A DNA stretch of 64,000 bases from Alkalibacterium olivapovliticus (GTDB lineage Bacteria; Bacillota; Bacilli; Lactobacillales; Carnobacteriaceae_A), in NCBI RefSeq assembly GCF_003003275.1, contig NZ_PVTO01000005.1, forward strand, positions 1 to 64,000, given 5' to 3'. Shown here in pieces: positions 18,173 to 27,877 of the stretch (its first letter is position 1; each line of letters opens with the position of its first letter). Both the position numbers and the translations under genes were made by a program. A model generated the notes under the pieces. That model worked only from the letters and a program-made list of their open reading frames with translations, was not told the origin of the DNA and did no database searches.

Positions 18173-18717
18173 CATTAAAATGGAATAGAGAATCACTTCT
18201 TATCCTGCTGACGCTTCTTATGGTACTGGTCGCCTTATTTTACTATGGTAATCGTCTATTTATTGAACCAGTAAAAGTTACCGCAGACACATCCTCTCAA
18301 CTGGTAACTGACCAGGAAGTCCTGTTGAATACCTTTCCGCCTTCAGATACCCTGCGGACAGAACTGGAAGAAGAATACGCGAACTCAAGTGAATTCATTC
18401 CTAGTGGTGAACGTATCAATGAAGCAATCGTTATGCTCGAACAAATCGCCGAATCAAATGATGTCAGGCTTTTACAGATGTCTCAATTGAATGAACAGCA
18501 GCCCGTTGAAGGTTTGAGTGATCTGTTTATGACCTCGACTTATCAAATCGATATGGAGAGCACTTCGGCCGCAAGTTTACGAGGTCTGCTTTCAGATTTG
18601 TCTGAACAGGACCGGTTATGGAACAGTCAGACATTTTCTTATCAGCGCGATAGTGAGGATATTCTATCTGGAAGTCTTATAATCGATTTGTATTATCATG
18701 TTACTTCAGTTAACTAA
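18169..18717 (+). CDS. pilO: Type IV pilus alignment protein PilO-like
   Basis: Bitopic protein of 182 residues: a membrane segment around 9-27, a helical stretch (residues 60-100) and a C-terminal alpha/beta domain ending with DIEDILSGSLIIDLYYH-like strands. Sequence similarity to PilO is weak; the call rests on size, topology and its place directly after PilM and PilN. It is the last gene of the pilus cluster, closed by a strong terminator. Confidence 0.72.
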   Translation: MTLKWNRESLLILLTLLMVLVALFYYGNRLFIEPVKVTADTSSQLVTDQEVLLNTFPPSDTLRTELEEEYANSSEFIPSGERINEAIVMLEQIAESNDVRLLQMSQLNEQQPVEGLSDLFMTSTYQIDMESTSAASLRGLLSDLSEQDRLWNSQTFSYQRDSEDILSGSLIIDLYYHVTSVN

Positions 18718-18723
18718 TAGCTT

Positions 18724-18763
18724 AAACAGTTTAAACCGCGACATGGGTTTAAACTGTTTTTTT
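18724..18763 (+). terminator. Terminator closing the pilus cluster
   Basis: AAACAGTTTAAACC pairs with GGTTTAAACTGTTT across a short loop and is followed by a T-run. Confidence 0.9.
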
Positions 18764-18833
18764 CATATAGTAAATGGGTCTCAATGTATGATAAGATAGG
18801 GAAAACAGAGGGTGGAAAAGAGGGAATCTTAAC

Positions 18834-20096
18834 GTGTCGTATTCAAGTGAAATGATTGAAGCGTTACAAAACGAGAAGCTGTCAGAAGCTGATGACTTAT
18901 TAAAAAAAGCAATTGCCTACGATCCGGATGAGGATTTATTTGCATTAGTCGAAACACTTTATGATCTAGGGTTTTTAGACGAAACCAAACAAGTGGTGCA
19001 GCATTTGCTGGCATTAAATCCGCAAGAAGAGGGATTAAAATTGACCCTTGCTGAAATTTCGATCGAAGAAGGCAACGAACTGGAAGCTTTTGAATGGATC
19101 GAACAGATAAAAGAAGACAGTCCGTTTTATCCACAGGCACTGCTGGTTGCAGCTGACTATTATCAGGTTCTTGAATTACCAGAAGTTGCCCAGCAAAAAC
19201 TGGAAGAGGCGAAAACACTTCTGCCGGATGAACCAGTTATTGACTTTGCCTTAGGAGAGCTTCTGTTTACAGCAGGTAAATACAAAGAAGCCATTGCACA
19301 CTATGAACAGCTGATTTTGAAAGAACAGACAGAATTCGCAGGAACCAGTTTGAATGGACGCCTGGGAAATGCTTACGCAGCCATTGGTGATCTGGAATCT
19401 GCCATCGATTATTTTAATGAAGCAATTGAGCTTCATGAGACAATCGATCTCCTGTTCCAGCTGGGACTGGTTTACTTCCAGAAAAAAGACTATGACAAAG
19501 CCAACGAGTATTTCTTTAAAGTGAAAGAAGCAGACCCTAGTTATACTACAGTCTATACCTATTTAGGTAAAGGATACATTGAACAAGCAGACGAAAAACA
19601 CGCTCTTGAAGTTGTTGAGGAAGGGCTTTTCTATGACAAGCAGAATGCCTCACTCTATGCTATGGGCGCAAACGCAGCTAAGAGTCTCGGACATCTGGAA
19701 AAAGCAGATAGTTATTTTCAGGAAGCAATCAAACTTGATCCTGAAAATATCACGCTCACATTGGAGTACGCACAATTACTGTTTAATCAGTTGAAATTTG
19801 AAAAAGCGCTGGAAATCTTTACCCCTAAACTGGATAGTGGAGAAGAAGACCCTCAGCTGTTCTGGTATGCGGCGATTGCCTACAACGAGCAGGAACTGTT
19901 CGAAGATGCGCGTGAACTTTATGATAAAGCGGCTATTTATTTATCAGAAAATGCTGAGTTTTTGAAAGATTATGCTGTCTTTTTAAGAGAAGACGGCGAT
20001 AAAGAAGGTTTTCTGAATACTGCTAAACGCTATATTAAAATTAACCCGGATGACGATGAAGTCATTGAGTGGATTAAGTATGAAGACAGCCTGTAA
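18834..20096 (+). CDS. ypiA: TPR-repeat protein, YpiA family
   Basis: Soluble protein of 420 residues made almost entirely of tetratricopeptide repeats, each with the small/large residue pattern of the fold (for example GNAYAAIGDLESAIDYFNEAIEL and LGHLEKADSYFQEAIKLDPEN). The start is GTG with AGAGGGAA upstream. Followed by ypiB, as in Bacillus. Such proteins act as interaction scaffolds; the partner of YpiA is not known to me. Confidence 0.85.
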   Translation: MSYSSEMIEALQNEKLSEADDLLKKAIAYDPDEDLFALVETLYDLGFLDETKQVVQHLLALNPQEEGLKLTLAEISIEEGNELEAFEWIEQIKEDSPFYPQALLVAADYYQVLELPEVAQQKLEEAKTLLPDEPVIDFALGELLFTAGKYKEAIAHYEQLILKEQTEFAGTSLNGRLGNAYAAIGDLESAIDYFNEAIELHETIDLLFQLGLVYFQKKDYDKANEYFFKVKEADPSYTTVYTYLGKGYIEQADEKHALEVVEEGLFYDKQNASLYAMGANAAKSLGHLEKADSYFQEAIKLDPENITLTLEYAQLLFNQLKFEKALEIFTPKLDSGEEDPQLFWYAAIAYNEQELFEDARELYDKAAIYLSENAEFLKDYAVFLREDGDKEGFLNTAKRYIKINPDDDEVIEWIKYEDSL

Positions 20097-20140
20097 TTTT
20101 GGTATACTATAGATGAGCATAGAAAAGGAGGGGAGTTTTC

Positions 20141-20710
20141 ATGTATAGTCGCGTACAGTTGAAAGATAAGAAGAAATTTCTCAAATGGTTTCTACAGAGA
20201 TATCAGATGAAACGCAGAGAATCGATGTGGATACTCAATTATTTACTCAATCATGACATTGTGTTGAACAAGACTAAGTTTGTCGAAGAAGCAGACAAAA
20301 CTCCTCGCGGCATTAAAATGGCTACCGTGGGAACAGAGGATGAAGCCTTCCGTTTCTATAAAGACGGACAGGAATTTGACCATCCTGAACAGGCTTTTCA
20401 TGAAGTCAGACTGAACTGGCATACAGATTTATATATCGAGCTTTTATTTCAAGATTCACTCCTTTCACCTGAATATGTAGCGATACTGGAAGATAATCCT
20501 TACTCTAAATGGAACGACCGTGTGGGACATGATATCGATGAACAGGTCGATGAAGCCGTCGATGCGTTTTATTTACAGAAACAGCGTCAGCAAGTACTGG
20601 AAGATATCGATCGGGCTCTCGAGACAGATAATCGGGATGATTTTTATTCCTTAGCAACCGAACTGAAAGCCATCGAAGATCAAATGGAAAACAGTGTTTC
20701 ATCATCTTGA
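20141..20710 (+). CDS. ypiB: UPF0302 protein YpiB
   Basis: Protein of 189 residues matching the YpiB family: N-terminal KKKFLKWFLQRYQMKRRESMW, then LNYLLNHDIVLNKTKFVE, and a middle HTDLYIELLFQD. The C-terminal region is acidic and helical. A strong AAAGGAGGGGAG site precedes the ATG. It lies between ypiA and the MazG-like gene, the conserved order. Molecular role not established. Confidence 0.85.
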   Translation: MYSRVQLKDKKKFLKWFLQRYQMKRRESMWILNYLLNHDIVLNKTKFVEEADKTPRGIKMATVGTEDEAFRFYKDGQEFDHPEQAFHEVRLNWHTDLYIELLFQDSLLSPEYVAILEDNPYSKWNDRVGHDIDEQVDEAVDAFYLQKQRQQVLEDIDRALETDNRDDFYSLATELKAIEDQMENSVSSS

Positions 20711-20730
20711 CCGCTTAAAGGAGAACCAAA

Positions 20731-21072
20731 ATGACTGACATGACAGATATGCAAAAACAAGTCGACGAGTACATCGGCCAATTCAAGTCCGGGTACTTTT
20801 CTCCTTTGGGTCAGCTGGCTCGATTAACAGAAGAAGTAGGCGAACTGGCACGTGAAGTGAACCATCAGTACGGCGAAAAACAGAAGAAAGCAACCGAAGT
20901 GGATAAAAAGGTGGAAGAGGAGTTAGGGGATGTTTTATTTGTTCTGATCAGTCTGGCTAACTCCTTGGATATCGATTTGTCCGAGTCTTTTGAAACGGTC
21001 ATGACTAAGTTTCATGATAGAGATGCCTACCGTTTTGAACGCACTGACGGAAAATTGACAGATGAACGTTAG
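20731..21072 (+). CDS. ypjD: MazG-like nucleotide pyrophosphohydrolase, YpjD type
   Basis: All-alpha protein of 113 residues. The metal-binding signature EEVGELAREVN plus EELGDVLFVLISLAN (ExxE with ExxD) is that of the MazG superfamily, which hydrolyses nucleoside triphosphates to monophosphate and pyrophosphate. It probably cleans non-canonical nucleotides. AAAGGAG lies upstream of the ATG. It sits between ypiB and cca as in Bacillus. Confidence 0.88.
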   Translation: MTDMTDMQKQVDEYIGQFKSGYFSPLGQLARLTEEVGELAREVNHQYGEKQKKATEVDKKVEEELGDVLFVLISLANSLDIDLSESFETVMTKFHDRDAYRFERTDGKLTDER

Positions 21073-21075
21073 ACA

Positions 21076-21125
21076 TAAAGGAGAGAAGGAATAGTCTGAA
21101 GCAGCTGAACTATTCCGACACTATG
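21076..21125 (+). promoter_or_regulatory. Unusual translation start region of cca: ribosome site and start separated by a hairpin
   Basis: AAAGGAG (21077-21083) is 39 bases before ATG 21123. Between them GGAATAGT (21088-21095) pairs perfectly with ACTATTCC (21109-21116). Folding leaves 4 plus 6 unpaired bases, a normal spacing of about 10. Alternatively CTG 21096, in frame and 12 bases from the site, could be a start. Confidence 0.6.
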
Positions 21126-22334
21126 AGTATGAAAGTACCGATCAAAGGTGAGTTCAAGAAAGCATTACCTGTGCTGGAGACTCTACAAAAAGCTGGATTT
21201 GAAGCTTATTTTGTTGGAGGCAGTGTCAGAGATGCGTTACTAGGAAAAGCAGTAAATGATGTGGACATTGCAACTAGTGCTTTTCCGGAAGAAATCAAGC
21301 GCCTTTTCAAGAAAACTGTCGATGTAGGAATTGAACACGGCACTGTAATGGTTTTAATGGACGATGAAAGTTATGAAGTTACCACATTTCGGACCGAATC
21401 GACGTATCAAGATTACAGACGTCCTGATTCGGTCACTTTTGTGCGCTCTTTAAAAGAGGATTTGAAGCGCAGAGACCTGACCATCAATGCTTTTGCAATG
21501 GACAATGACGGTGTGATTCAGGATTTTTTCAATGGCGAAAGGGATCTGAAAGAACAAATTATCAGAGCGGTAGGAAAACCTGAAGAGCGATTTCATGAAG
21601 ATGCACTGCGTATGATGCGAGCGGTCCGTTTTGCTTCTCAGTTAGGGTTTCAGCTTGAAGCTGATACGTTTTATGCCATCGTGGTCAATGCCCACTTATT
21701 ACAGAACATAGCAGTAGAACGTATTCAGGTCGAATTCGTTAAGATGGCAATGGGGCAAAATGTCCTTCAGGGGATGGAAGCCTTTTTTACCACTAATCTT
21801 TATCAGTATTGTCCGGGAATGAGTCATGGGAAAGTTGCATTAAGACGTTTTTCCTTATTTCCAAGACCGGTAAAAAAAGAACGCCATGTCTGGGCCTTAC
21901 TCCTATATTTCCTGGGTATTCAACAGGTCAAAGAAGGAGCAGCCTTTCTGAAACACTGGAAGCTGTCCAATCAATTGATTACAGAAAGCACTCGTATACT
22001 TGAATTGATACTGTATCGCCATCACTCCCCATTAAATCATTATAAGGTCTACACGTTTACCCCGCCCATTGTCTGGGAAACGGAAGATTTACTGGAGCTG
22101 CTGAAACTGCCATGTGATAAGCGGGCAGCCGCTAATCTGATCCATACGCTCCCCATTCAGTCGCGTGATGAACTGGACATAAACGGACGTATCATTATGG
22201 AAAAAACCAACAACAGAGGCGGCCGCTGGCTTGGTGAGGCAATTAGTATGGCCGAGAAAGCCGTTGTCCTGGGAGCTATCCCAAATGAGCAGCAGGCTAT
22301 TTTAGAATGGCTGAAAGAAAGTAAGTATATATAA
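21123..22334 (+). CDS. cca: CCA tRNA nucleotidyltransferase
   Basis: Protein of 403 residues that adds or repairs the 3' CCA end of tRNA. The class II nucleotidyltransferase head has YFVGGSVRDALLG and NDVDIATSA with the two catalytic Asp, then the RRDLTINAFA motif (B) and the EDALRMMRAVRFA motif (D/E). The C-terminal 200 residues are the helical body and tail of the Bacillus-type enzyme. ATG 21123 gives the family's usual N-terminus, but its ribosome site is set apart by a hairpin. Confidence 0.93.
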   Translation: MSMKVPIKGEFKKALPVLETLQKAGFEAYFVGGSVRDALLGKAVNDVDIATSAFPEEIKRLFKKTVDVGIEHGTVMVLMDDESYEVTTFRTESTYQDYRRPDSVTFVRSLKEDLKRRDLTINAFAMDNDGVIQDFFNGERDLKEQIIRAVGKPEERFHEDALRMMRAVRFASQLGFQLEADTFYAIVVNAHLLQNIAVERIQVEFVKMAMGQNVLQGMEAFFTTNLYQYCPGMSHGKVALRRFSLFPRPVKKERHVWALLLYFLGIQQVKEGAAFLKHWKLSNQLITESTRILELILYRHHSPLNHYKVYTFTPPIVWETEDLLELLKLPCDKRAAANLIHTLPIQSRDELDINGRIIMEKTNNRGGRWLGEAISMAEKAVVLGAIPNEQQAILEWLKESKYI

Positions 22335-22375
22335 TTCACGAACCTGATAGATATGATTCAGAGAGAAGGGGACAG

Positions 22376-25180
22376 ATGAGAAAAGATCAGCTTTACGCCG
22401 TTGTCGACATTGAAGCGACTGGTGCCAGTATCGGAAGAGATGAACGCATGATCCAGTTCGCTTGTATACTGGTCAAGAACAATAAAATCGTGGAATCATT
22501 TGATACCTTTGTTAATCCGTCTCGGAAGGTCAGTCGGAAGATTCGTGATTTGACAGGTATCAGTTCTAAAGATCTCGCGACTGCTCCTTATTTTGAAGAC
22601 ATAGCGCATATCGTTTATCAGCTGCTGGAAGATACTGTATTCGTTGCGCATAATGTCGGATTTGACTTCCAGTTTTTAAATGAGTGTCTGGTCAGAGCAG
22701 GTTTGCCCCCGCTTACGATTCCGGCAATCGATACGGTTCAAATGGCTCAGATCCTGTTTCCAGCTGAAAACAGTTATCAGCTGAAAGAACTGACTAGTTC
22801 TCTAGGCTATTCATTAAATCAAGCTCACAATGCCTTATTCGACGCAGAAGCGACGGTTTTTTTATTGTCTAAATTAGATGAAAAGATCAGCAGATTGCCA
22901 CTGGTAACTGTTGAATCCCTTGCTGAACTATCAAGAGCGACAACAGCTGATACGCATCTGTTTTTCCAGGAATCTTTTGAGGCCATGAAAAACGCTCCTG
23001 GTGACCTAGACGACTCACTGATGGTTGTTGAAGGCTTGGCTATTAGAAAACCTGAACCCATTAACGAACAGATCCTTCACAGAAAAAAACCGGTATACCC
23101 ATATACCGACATAGACAAACACATTGTTTTGAAGCAGCTCGAATTAGAAGACAGGCCTAATCAGTCTGCCATGATGAATACATTATTCAATTATCTGAAA
23201 ATAAAAACGCCTTCCAGTAAGCAGCTGATTGAAGCAGCTCCAGGAGCTGGAAAAACATTCGGCTATCTCCTTCCTGTCTTTTACTTAGCAACACCTGAAG
23301 AGAAAATCATTATATCCACTTATACTAAAGTTCTGCAGAAGCAGCTGGTCGAAGAAACGTTGCCTTACCTGAACAATCGACTGGACTTCAGTCAATCTTT
23401 TGCGTTAGCAAAAAGTGGCTCACATTATTTGTCACTATCCTCTTTTTACAGAAAATGGCGAAATACGGCTGATACAGATACCGAGGCATTATTTTGCATG
23501 AAGATTCTTGTCTGGTTAACGGAAACAACCGAGGGCGATTTGGAAGAAATAGGTATTGGGACGCGAACACCTCATCCTTTCTGGCAGGCAGTCAAACCCT
23601 CTCAGAAACTGCGTGCCATGGAGGTATTTGAATCAGTCGAGTTTATGTCGCGCAGACAGAAACGGCTGATGCAGTCCTCAATCATTGTGACTAATCACGC
23701 CTTTCTGTTGTCCGATTGGCAGAGTGCAGATCCGATTCTGGAGTCGGAAACAATCATTTTGGATGAAGCTCACCATTTCCCAGATATTATTGACCAAAGT
23801 GCCACACTTACTTTAAGAGCAAATACTCTGGTTCGTGACTTGAAAACGATTGGGTCAGTGGATAGAGAAGATACGCTTATCAGCGAACTGTCTAAACAGG
23901 AAAGTCAGCACATCAAACCCTATCAGATCACGACCCTGGAATCTGTTTCAAGCGTTTTGAGTGAAGAATGGGAAGACTGGTCCACCCAATGGATCGACTG
24001 GTTCAACTACTCACAGGCGTTTGATTCCTCAGTTGTCGAATGGAAAGAAAAAGCGATTGATCTGAACACGTTACCTCTCATCATAAAGAAAGACAGCAAA
24101 AGGCTGAAATCTACGCTTGACGAGCTGGTATACATTGGGAATCAGATGACCCTTACTCTCGATACCGAGCCTGAAACCTTATCAAAGGAAGCTAAACGCT
24201 TACTGACGAAACTGCAAGTTCTGCTTGACCGGATTCAGCTTACCTCCGAAACATTGGATCACCTGTTCTTTAAAAATCAGAAAGGGAGTCTGACAGGGTG
24301 CCGATTTTATTCTAAATCCCCTCAGCAGACCTTAACTTTTTATCGATATGATCAGAACAGCAAGACGGCTATACTGAACACGTTAAATGCTGTACCTCAT
24401 CTGGTCCTGACAAGTAGTACCTTATCCGTTAAACAATCGACTCTCTATATTGAACAGGCACTGAATATCAAACAGGCAGAGTATTCAACTTTTGACTCGC
24501 CATATGATTTCAGTCAGCAAGGTCGGATTTTTGTGCCGCTGGAAACTTATACTGCAGCCCATTCAAAAAAGGCAGCCTACGCATCAGAATTGGCTGGTCA
24601 AATTGAAGCTATCTTGAAAGGCACTCATGAAAATGCCTTGATTCTGTTCCGTTCACAAGAGACAATTCAGGCAGTCTACTCTATTCTGCAGAAAAAATCC
24701 AGTCTTCATCATAAGACGATACTGGCTCAGAATATCTCTGGAACACCTGTCAGAATAGCCAAACAGGTAAAAAAATCTAAGGAAGTAGTGGTGTTAGGTT
24801 CCGACAGCTTCTGGGAAGGGGTCGATTTCCCAGAGGAAGAGCTCAAAATAGTAGTGCTGACGAAATTGCCCTTTGATTCACCGGATATGCCATTAGTCAA
24901 AAATCGGCATGCGATGCTGACTGAAGAAGGCTTGAATCCATTTGTACATGACTTGCTTCCACGTGCTGTGATGAAATTTAAACAGGGCATCGGGCGACTG
25001 ATTCGTTCGAAAAAAGACAAAGGAATCTGGATTATTCTAGATAGACGTATTATTGAATCCAGTTACGCTTCTTCTTTTATAGAGTCTCTGCCTACTGGTC
25101 TGACAATCGAAGAAGAACCCCTGGAAACGATCATAGAAGAGAGCCAACTCTTTTTTAAATCCATTGAAGATAAAGAATAA
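22376..25180 (+). CDS. dinG: Bifunctional 3'-5' exonuclease / helicase DinG
   Basis: Protein of 934 residues. Residues 1-175 form a DnaQ-type exonuclease: DIEAT (Exo I), HNVGFDFQFL (Exo II) and HNALFDAEAT (Exo III). Residues 240-930 form an XPD/DinG-like superfamily 2 helicase with Walker A APGAGKT, the DEAH box LDEAHHF, SDSFWEGVDF-like motif V and GIGRLIRS (motif VI). No cysteine cluster for an Fe-S domain is seen, as in other Firmicutes DinG. Start ATG after AGAAGGGGA. Confidence 0.92.
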   Translation: MRKDQLYAVVDIEATGASIGRDERMIQFACILVKNNKIVESFDTFVNPSRKVSRKIRDLTGISSKDLATAPYFEDIAHIVYQLLEDTVFVAHNVGFDFQFLNECLVRAGLPPLTIPAIDTVQMAQILFPAENSYQLKELTSSLGYSLNQAHNALFDAEATVFLLSKLDEKISRLPLVTVESLAELSRATTADTHLFFQESFEAMKNAPGDLDDSLMVVEGLAIRKPEPINEQILHRKKPVYPYTDIDKHIVLKQLELEDRPNQSAMMNTLFNYLKIKTPSSKQLIEAAPGAGKTFGYLLPVFYLATPEEKIIISTYTKVLQKQLVEETLPYLNNRLDFSQSFALAKSGSHYLSLSSFYRKWRNTADTDTEALFCMKILVWLTETTEGDLEEIGIGTRTPHPFWQAVKPSQKLRAMEVFESVEFMSRRQKRLMQSSIIVTNHAFLLSDWQSADPILESETIILDEAHHFPDIIDQSATLTLRANTLVRDLKTIGSVDREDTLISELSKQESQHIKPYQITTLESVSSVLSEEWEDWSTQWIDWFNYSQAFDSSVVEWKEKAIDLNTLPLIIKKDSKRLKSTLDELVYIGNQMTLTLDTEPETLSKEAKRLLTKLQVLLDRIQLTSETLDHLFFKNQKGSLTGCRFYSKSPQQTLTFYRYDQNSKTAILNTLNAVPHLVLTSSTLSVKQSTLYIEQALNIKQAEYSTFDSPYDFSQQGRIFVPLETYTAAHSKKAAYASELAGQIEAILKGTHENALILFRSQETIQAVYSILQKKSSLHHKTILAQNISGTPVRIAKQVKKSKEVVVLGSDSFWEGVDFPEEELKIVVLTKLPFDSPDMPLVKNRHAMLTEEGLNPFVHDLLPRAVMKFKQGIGRLIRSKKDKGIWIILDRRIIESSYASSFIESLPTGLTIEEEPLETIIEESQLFFKSIEDKE

Positions 25181-25262
25181 CACAGCGAGTTATTTATTTA
25201 TTGAATCTCATTTGCTATACTAGAGAAGTTGAAGACAAAGGAAATAGAATGAGGAGAGTCAC

Positions 25263-25736
25263 GTGAAAAAAGTTATTATAGGACTCGTTATCTTGATGAG
25301 CGCACTGATCGTCGGATCAACCGTATTGTATCAACGGTCCAGTCAGCCCTATGCTCGTGCAAGAGCCGATACGATTGCATATGTAGCTGAACGCACCAGC
25401 CTCAGCGAAGTTGAGGAATTCTACTGGTATAATGGTACGGAAACCTACCTGACGATAACCGGTCAGAATGAAGATGGAGAGAACCGCCTATACATCGTTC
25501 AACAGTCAGGTGGACAAATCACCTCTTTGTCTGCAGAAAATGCGCTGTCAGAACAAGAAGCGATACGAATGACCAGAGAAGCAAGGGAGCCTGCTAAAAT
25601 TCTCAATGCGCGTATTGGTATGATAGACGACCGACCGATATGGGAAGTCAGCTACCGCAATGAAAATGATCGCTTAGGCTATTATGTCATCGATCTGCGA
25701 ACAGGCGAATGGATCCAAACGATCGACAATATTTAA
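25263..25736 (+). CDS. ypmB: YpmB-like membrane-anchored protein
   Basis: Protein of 157 residues with one N-terminal membrane segment (about 4-22) and an extracellular part with PepSY-like halves ([45 protein letters not shown]). It matches YpmB in length, topology and place between dinG and asnS. Start GTG with GAGGAG upstream. A role outside the cell, perhaps in regulating a protease or wall enzyme, is only suggested by the PepSY fold. Confidence 0.75.
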   Translation: MKKVIIGLVILMSALIVGSTVLYQRSSQPYARARADTIAYVAERTSLSEVEEFYWYNGTETYLTITGQNEDGENRLYIVQQSGGQITSLSAENALSEQEAIRMTREAREPAKILNARIGMIDDRPIWEVSYRNENDRLGYYVIDLRTGEWIQTIDNI

Positions 25737-25753
25737 TTAGGGAGATGACAAGT

Positions 25754-27049
25754 GTGAACAAAATTCAAATCATCGATGCACACAAGCATGTAGGAGAAAA
25801 AGTAAAGATTGGAGCTTGGATTGCAAATAAGCGCTCAAGCGGTAAAATCGCGTTTTTAAATCTGCGTGATGGATCAGCTTTTTTCCAGGGTGTCGTTGTT
25901 AAAAGTGAAGTAGAAGAAGAGGTATTCCAAACTGCTAAAAATGTGACTCAGGAAAGTTCAGTCTGGGTCGTAGGGACAGTTCAGGAAGATAGCCGGTCAA
26001 AATTTGGATATGAAATACATATCGAAACCATCGAAATCATTGGGGATGCAGTTGATTACCCGATTACACCTAAAGAACATGGGACTGAGTTCCTGATGGA
26101 TAACCGTCATTTATGGCTGCGTTCATCTAAACAGCATGCCATTATGCAAGTGAGAAACGAAATCATTCGTGCAACTTACGAGTTCTTCAATCAGGAAGGC
26201 TTTGTTAAAGTTGATCCGCCCATCTTAACAGGTAGTGCGGCAGAAAACACGACTGAATTATTTCACACAGAATATTTTGACCGTGACGCATTCTTGTCTC
26301 AAAGTGGTCAATTGTACATGGAAGCTGGCGCTATGGCTTTAGGAAAAGTATTTTCATTCGGCCCGACATTTAGAGCTGAAAAGTCGAAAACAAGACGTCA
26401 CTTAATCGAGTTCTGGATGATCGAACCTGAAATGGCCTTTATGGACCAGGACGACTCGCTTGAAGTTCAGGAAAAATATGTCGCTTATTTAGTCCAAAGT
26501 GTTCTTGATCACTGTGATCATTCACTGGACGTACTGGAACGGGATAAAGAACTGCTTAAGCAGTATACTCAACTTCCTTACCCGCGTATTTCGTATGATG
26601 AAGCAGTTGAATTATTAAATAAAAACGACTTTAGCGTCACTTGGGGAGAAGATTTTGGCTCGCCTGAAGAAACCTTTATTGCTGAACAGTATGATAAACC
26701 CGTCTTTATTCTGAACTATCCAAAAGCGATCAAACCGTTTTACATGAAACCTCATCCAACCCGTGAAGATATCGTGTTGTGTGCTGATATGATCGCTCCT
26801 GAAGGATACGGTGAAATTATCGGGGGGTCTCAACGTGAAGACGATTATGATGCCTTACGTGAACAGGTTGAAGCGTTTGGACTGGATACGAAAGAGTATG
26901 AATGGTACCTTGATCTGCGTAATTATGGAAGTGTGCCTCATTCAGGATTTGGACTAGGACTCGAACGTGTCGTCACATGGTTGAGTGGAACAGAACACAT
27001 TCGTGAAGCTATTCCATTCCCACGTTTATTAAATCGTATTTACCCATAA
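25754..27049 (+). CDS. asnS: Asparaginyl-tRNA synthetase
   Basis: Class IIb aminoacyl-tRNA synthetase of 431 residues. The N-terminal OB-fold anticodon domain has [23 protein letters not shown]; the catalytic domain has [19 protein letters not shown] (motif 2) and [10 protein letters not shown] (motif 3). GTG 25754 is preferred: GGGAG lies eight bases before it, while the in-frame ATG at 25745 abuts the site. A strong terminator follows. Confidence 0.93.
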   Translation: MNKIQIIDAHKHVGEKVKIGAWIANKRSSGKIAFLNLRDGSAFFQGVVVKSEVEEEVFQTAKNVTQESSVWVVGTVQEDSRSKFGYEIHIETIEIIGDAVDYPITPKEHGTEFLMDNRHLWLRSSKQHAIMQVRNEIIRATYEFFNQEGFVKVDPPILTGSAAENTTELFHTEYFDRDAFLSQSGQLYMEAGAMALGKVFSFGPTFRAEKSKTRRHLIEFWMIEPEMAFMDQDDSLEVQEKYVAYLVQSVLDHCDHSLDVLERDKELLKQYTQLPYPRISYDEAVELLNKNDFSVTWGEDFGSPEETFIAEQYDKPVFILNYPKAIKPFYMKPHPTREDIVLCADMIAPEGYGEIIGGSQREDDYDALREQVEAFGLDTKEYEWYLDLRNYGSVPHSGFGLGLERVVTWLSGTEHIREAIPFPRLLNRIYP

Positions 27050-27072
27050 AGGTGTGCTAGAATTAAAATAAG

Positions 27073-27103
27073 AGGATTGGGTGATCATTCCCAATCCTTT
27101 TTT
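27073..27103 (+). terminator. Terminator after asnS
   Basis: AGGATTGGG (27073-27081) pairs with CCCAATCCT (27090-27098), followed by T-run. Confidence 0.9.
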
Positions 27104-27132
27104 CATTCACGTTAGAGTAAAGGAGTAGGGTC

Positions 27133-27849
27133 ATGTCAGATTTAACAATTAGAAAGTGGATAAAAGCTGGGAACACCACAATTCCGAATACACTGCTGAT
27201 GTACTATAGAGAACTGGGACTGAACAGCAACGACCTGGTCGTTCTGATTCAGCTGATGTCACTGGTTGAAATTGGCCAGCGCTTCCCTGACAGTCAGTTG
27301 TTGGCTGATCGACTGGATGTATCGCGAGAAGAAGCCTATAAAGCCATCCATCAGCTTATGACCAAACGCGTTATTACTATCGAAACCAGTTCTGATGAAG
27401 AAGGAAAATCTCAAGATGAGTTTTCCTTCGATTTGTTGTATGAACGGCTGATTTATTTGATGGATGAGGTTGAAAAAACAAAAGAATCTAAAAAAGAAGC
27501 CGTAACCTCAAAAGATCTCTATCGCCTTTTTGAAGAAGAGTTCGGCAGGGGACTGTCAGCAATGGAAATACAGACGCTTGAAATGTGGATCAAAGAGGAT
27601 CTTTATTCTTCTGAACTGATTGAAGCAGCTCTTAGAGAAGCCGTTTTAAGTCAGGTCTACAGTCTCAAATACATTGATCGGATTCTTTTGACATGGGAAA
27701 AGAAAAACATCAAGACCAAAGAGCAGGTTGAAAAAGAATCCAAACGCCATCGTCAGAATCAGTCCAGGAACTCATCCAATGAAGATGCAAATGAAAACGA
27801 GAAACCTGTTCCGATGTATAACTGGTTGAAAGATTCTACTGATAAATAA
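27133..27849 (+). CDS. dnaD: DNA replication initiation protein DnaD
   Basis: Protein of 238 residues. The N-terminal winged-helix oligomerisation domain covers about 10-105 (SNDLVVLIQLMSL, DSQLLADRLDVSREEAYKAIHQL). The C-terminal DnaD/DnaB_2 domain runs from about 125 to 200 (LYRLFEEEFGRGLSAMEIQ, YSLKYIDRILLTW, the YxxxIxxxW-type motif). A basic tail follows. It helps load the replicative helicase in low-GC Gram-positives. AAAGGAG precedes the ATG. Confidence 0.9.
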   Translation: MSDLTIRKWIKAGNTTIPNTLLMYYRELGLNSNDLVVLIQLMSLVEIGQRFPDSQLLADRLDVSREEAYKAIHQLMTKRVITIETSSDEEGKSQDEFSFDLLYERLIYLMDEVEKTKESKKEAVTSKDLYRLFEEEFGRGLSAMEIQTLEMWIKEDLYSSELIEAALREAVLSQVYSLKYIDRILLTWEKKNIKTKEQVEKESKRHRQNQSRNSSNEDANENEKPVPMYNWLKDSTDK

Positions 27850-27877
27850 AGAGACTTTAATGTAAGGAGATCAAAAC

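Noticed and set aside
8809-18717. comG-type competence pseudopilus or type II secretion operon
   Set aside because: PilT, PilM, PilN and PilO, a PilD of its own and a large PilX-like pilin indicate a retractile type IVa pilus rather than comG, which lacks these genes. No secretin is present, as expected for a Gram-positive.
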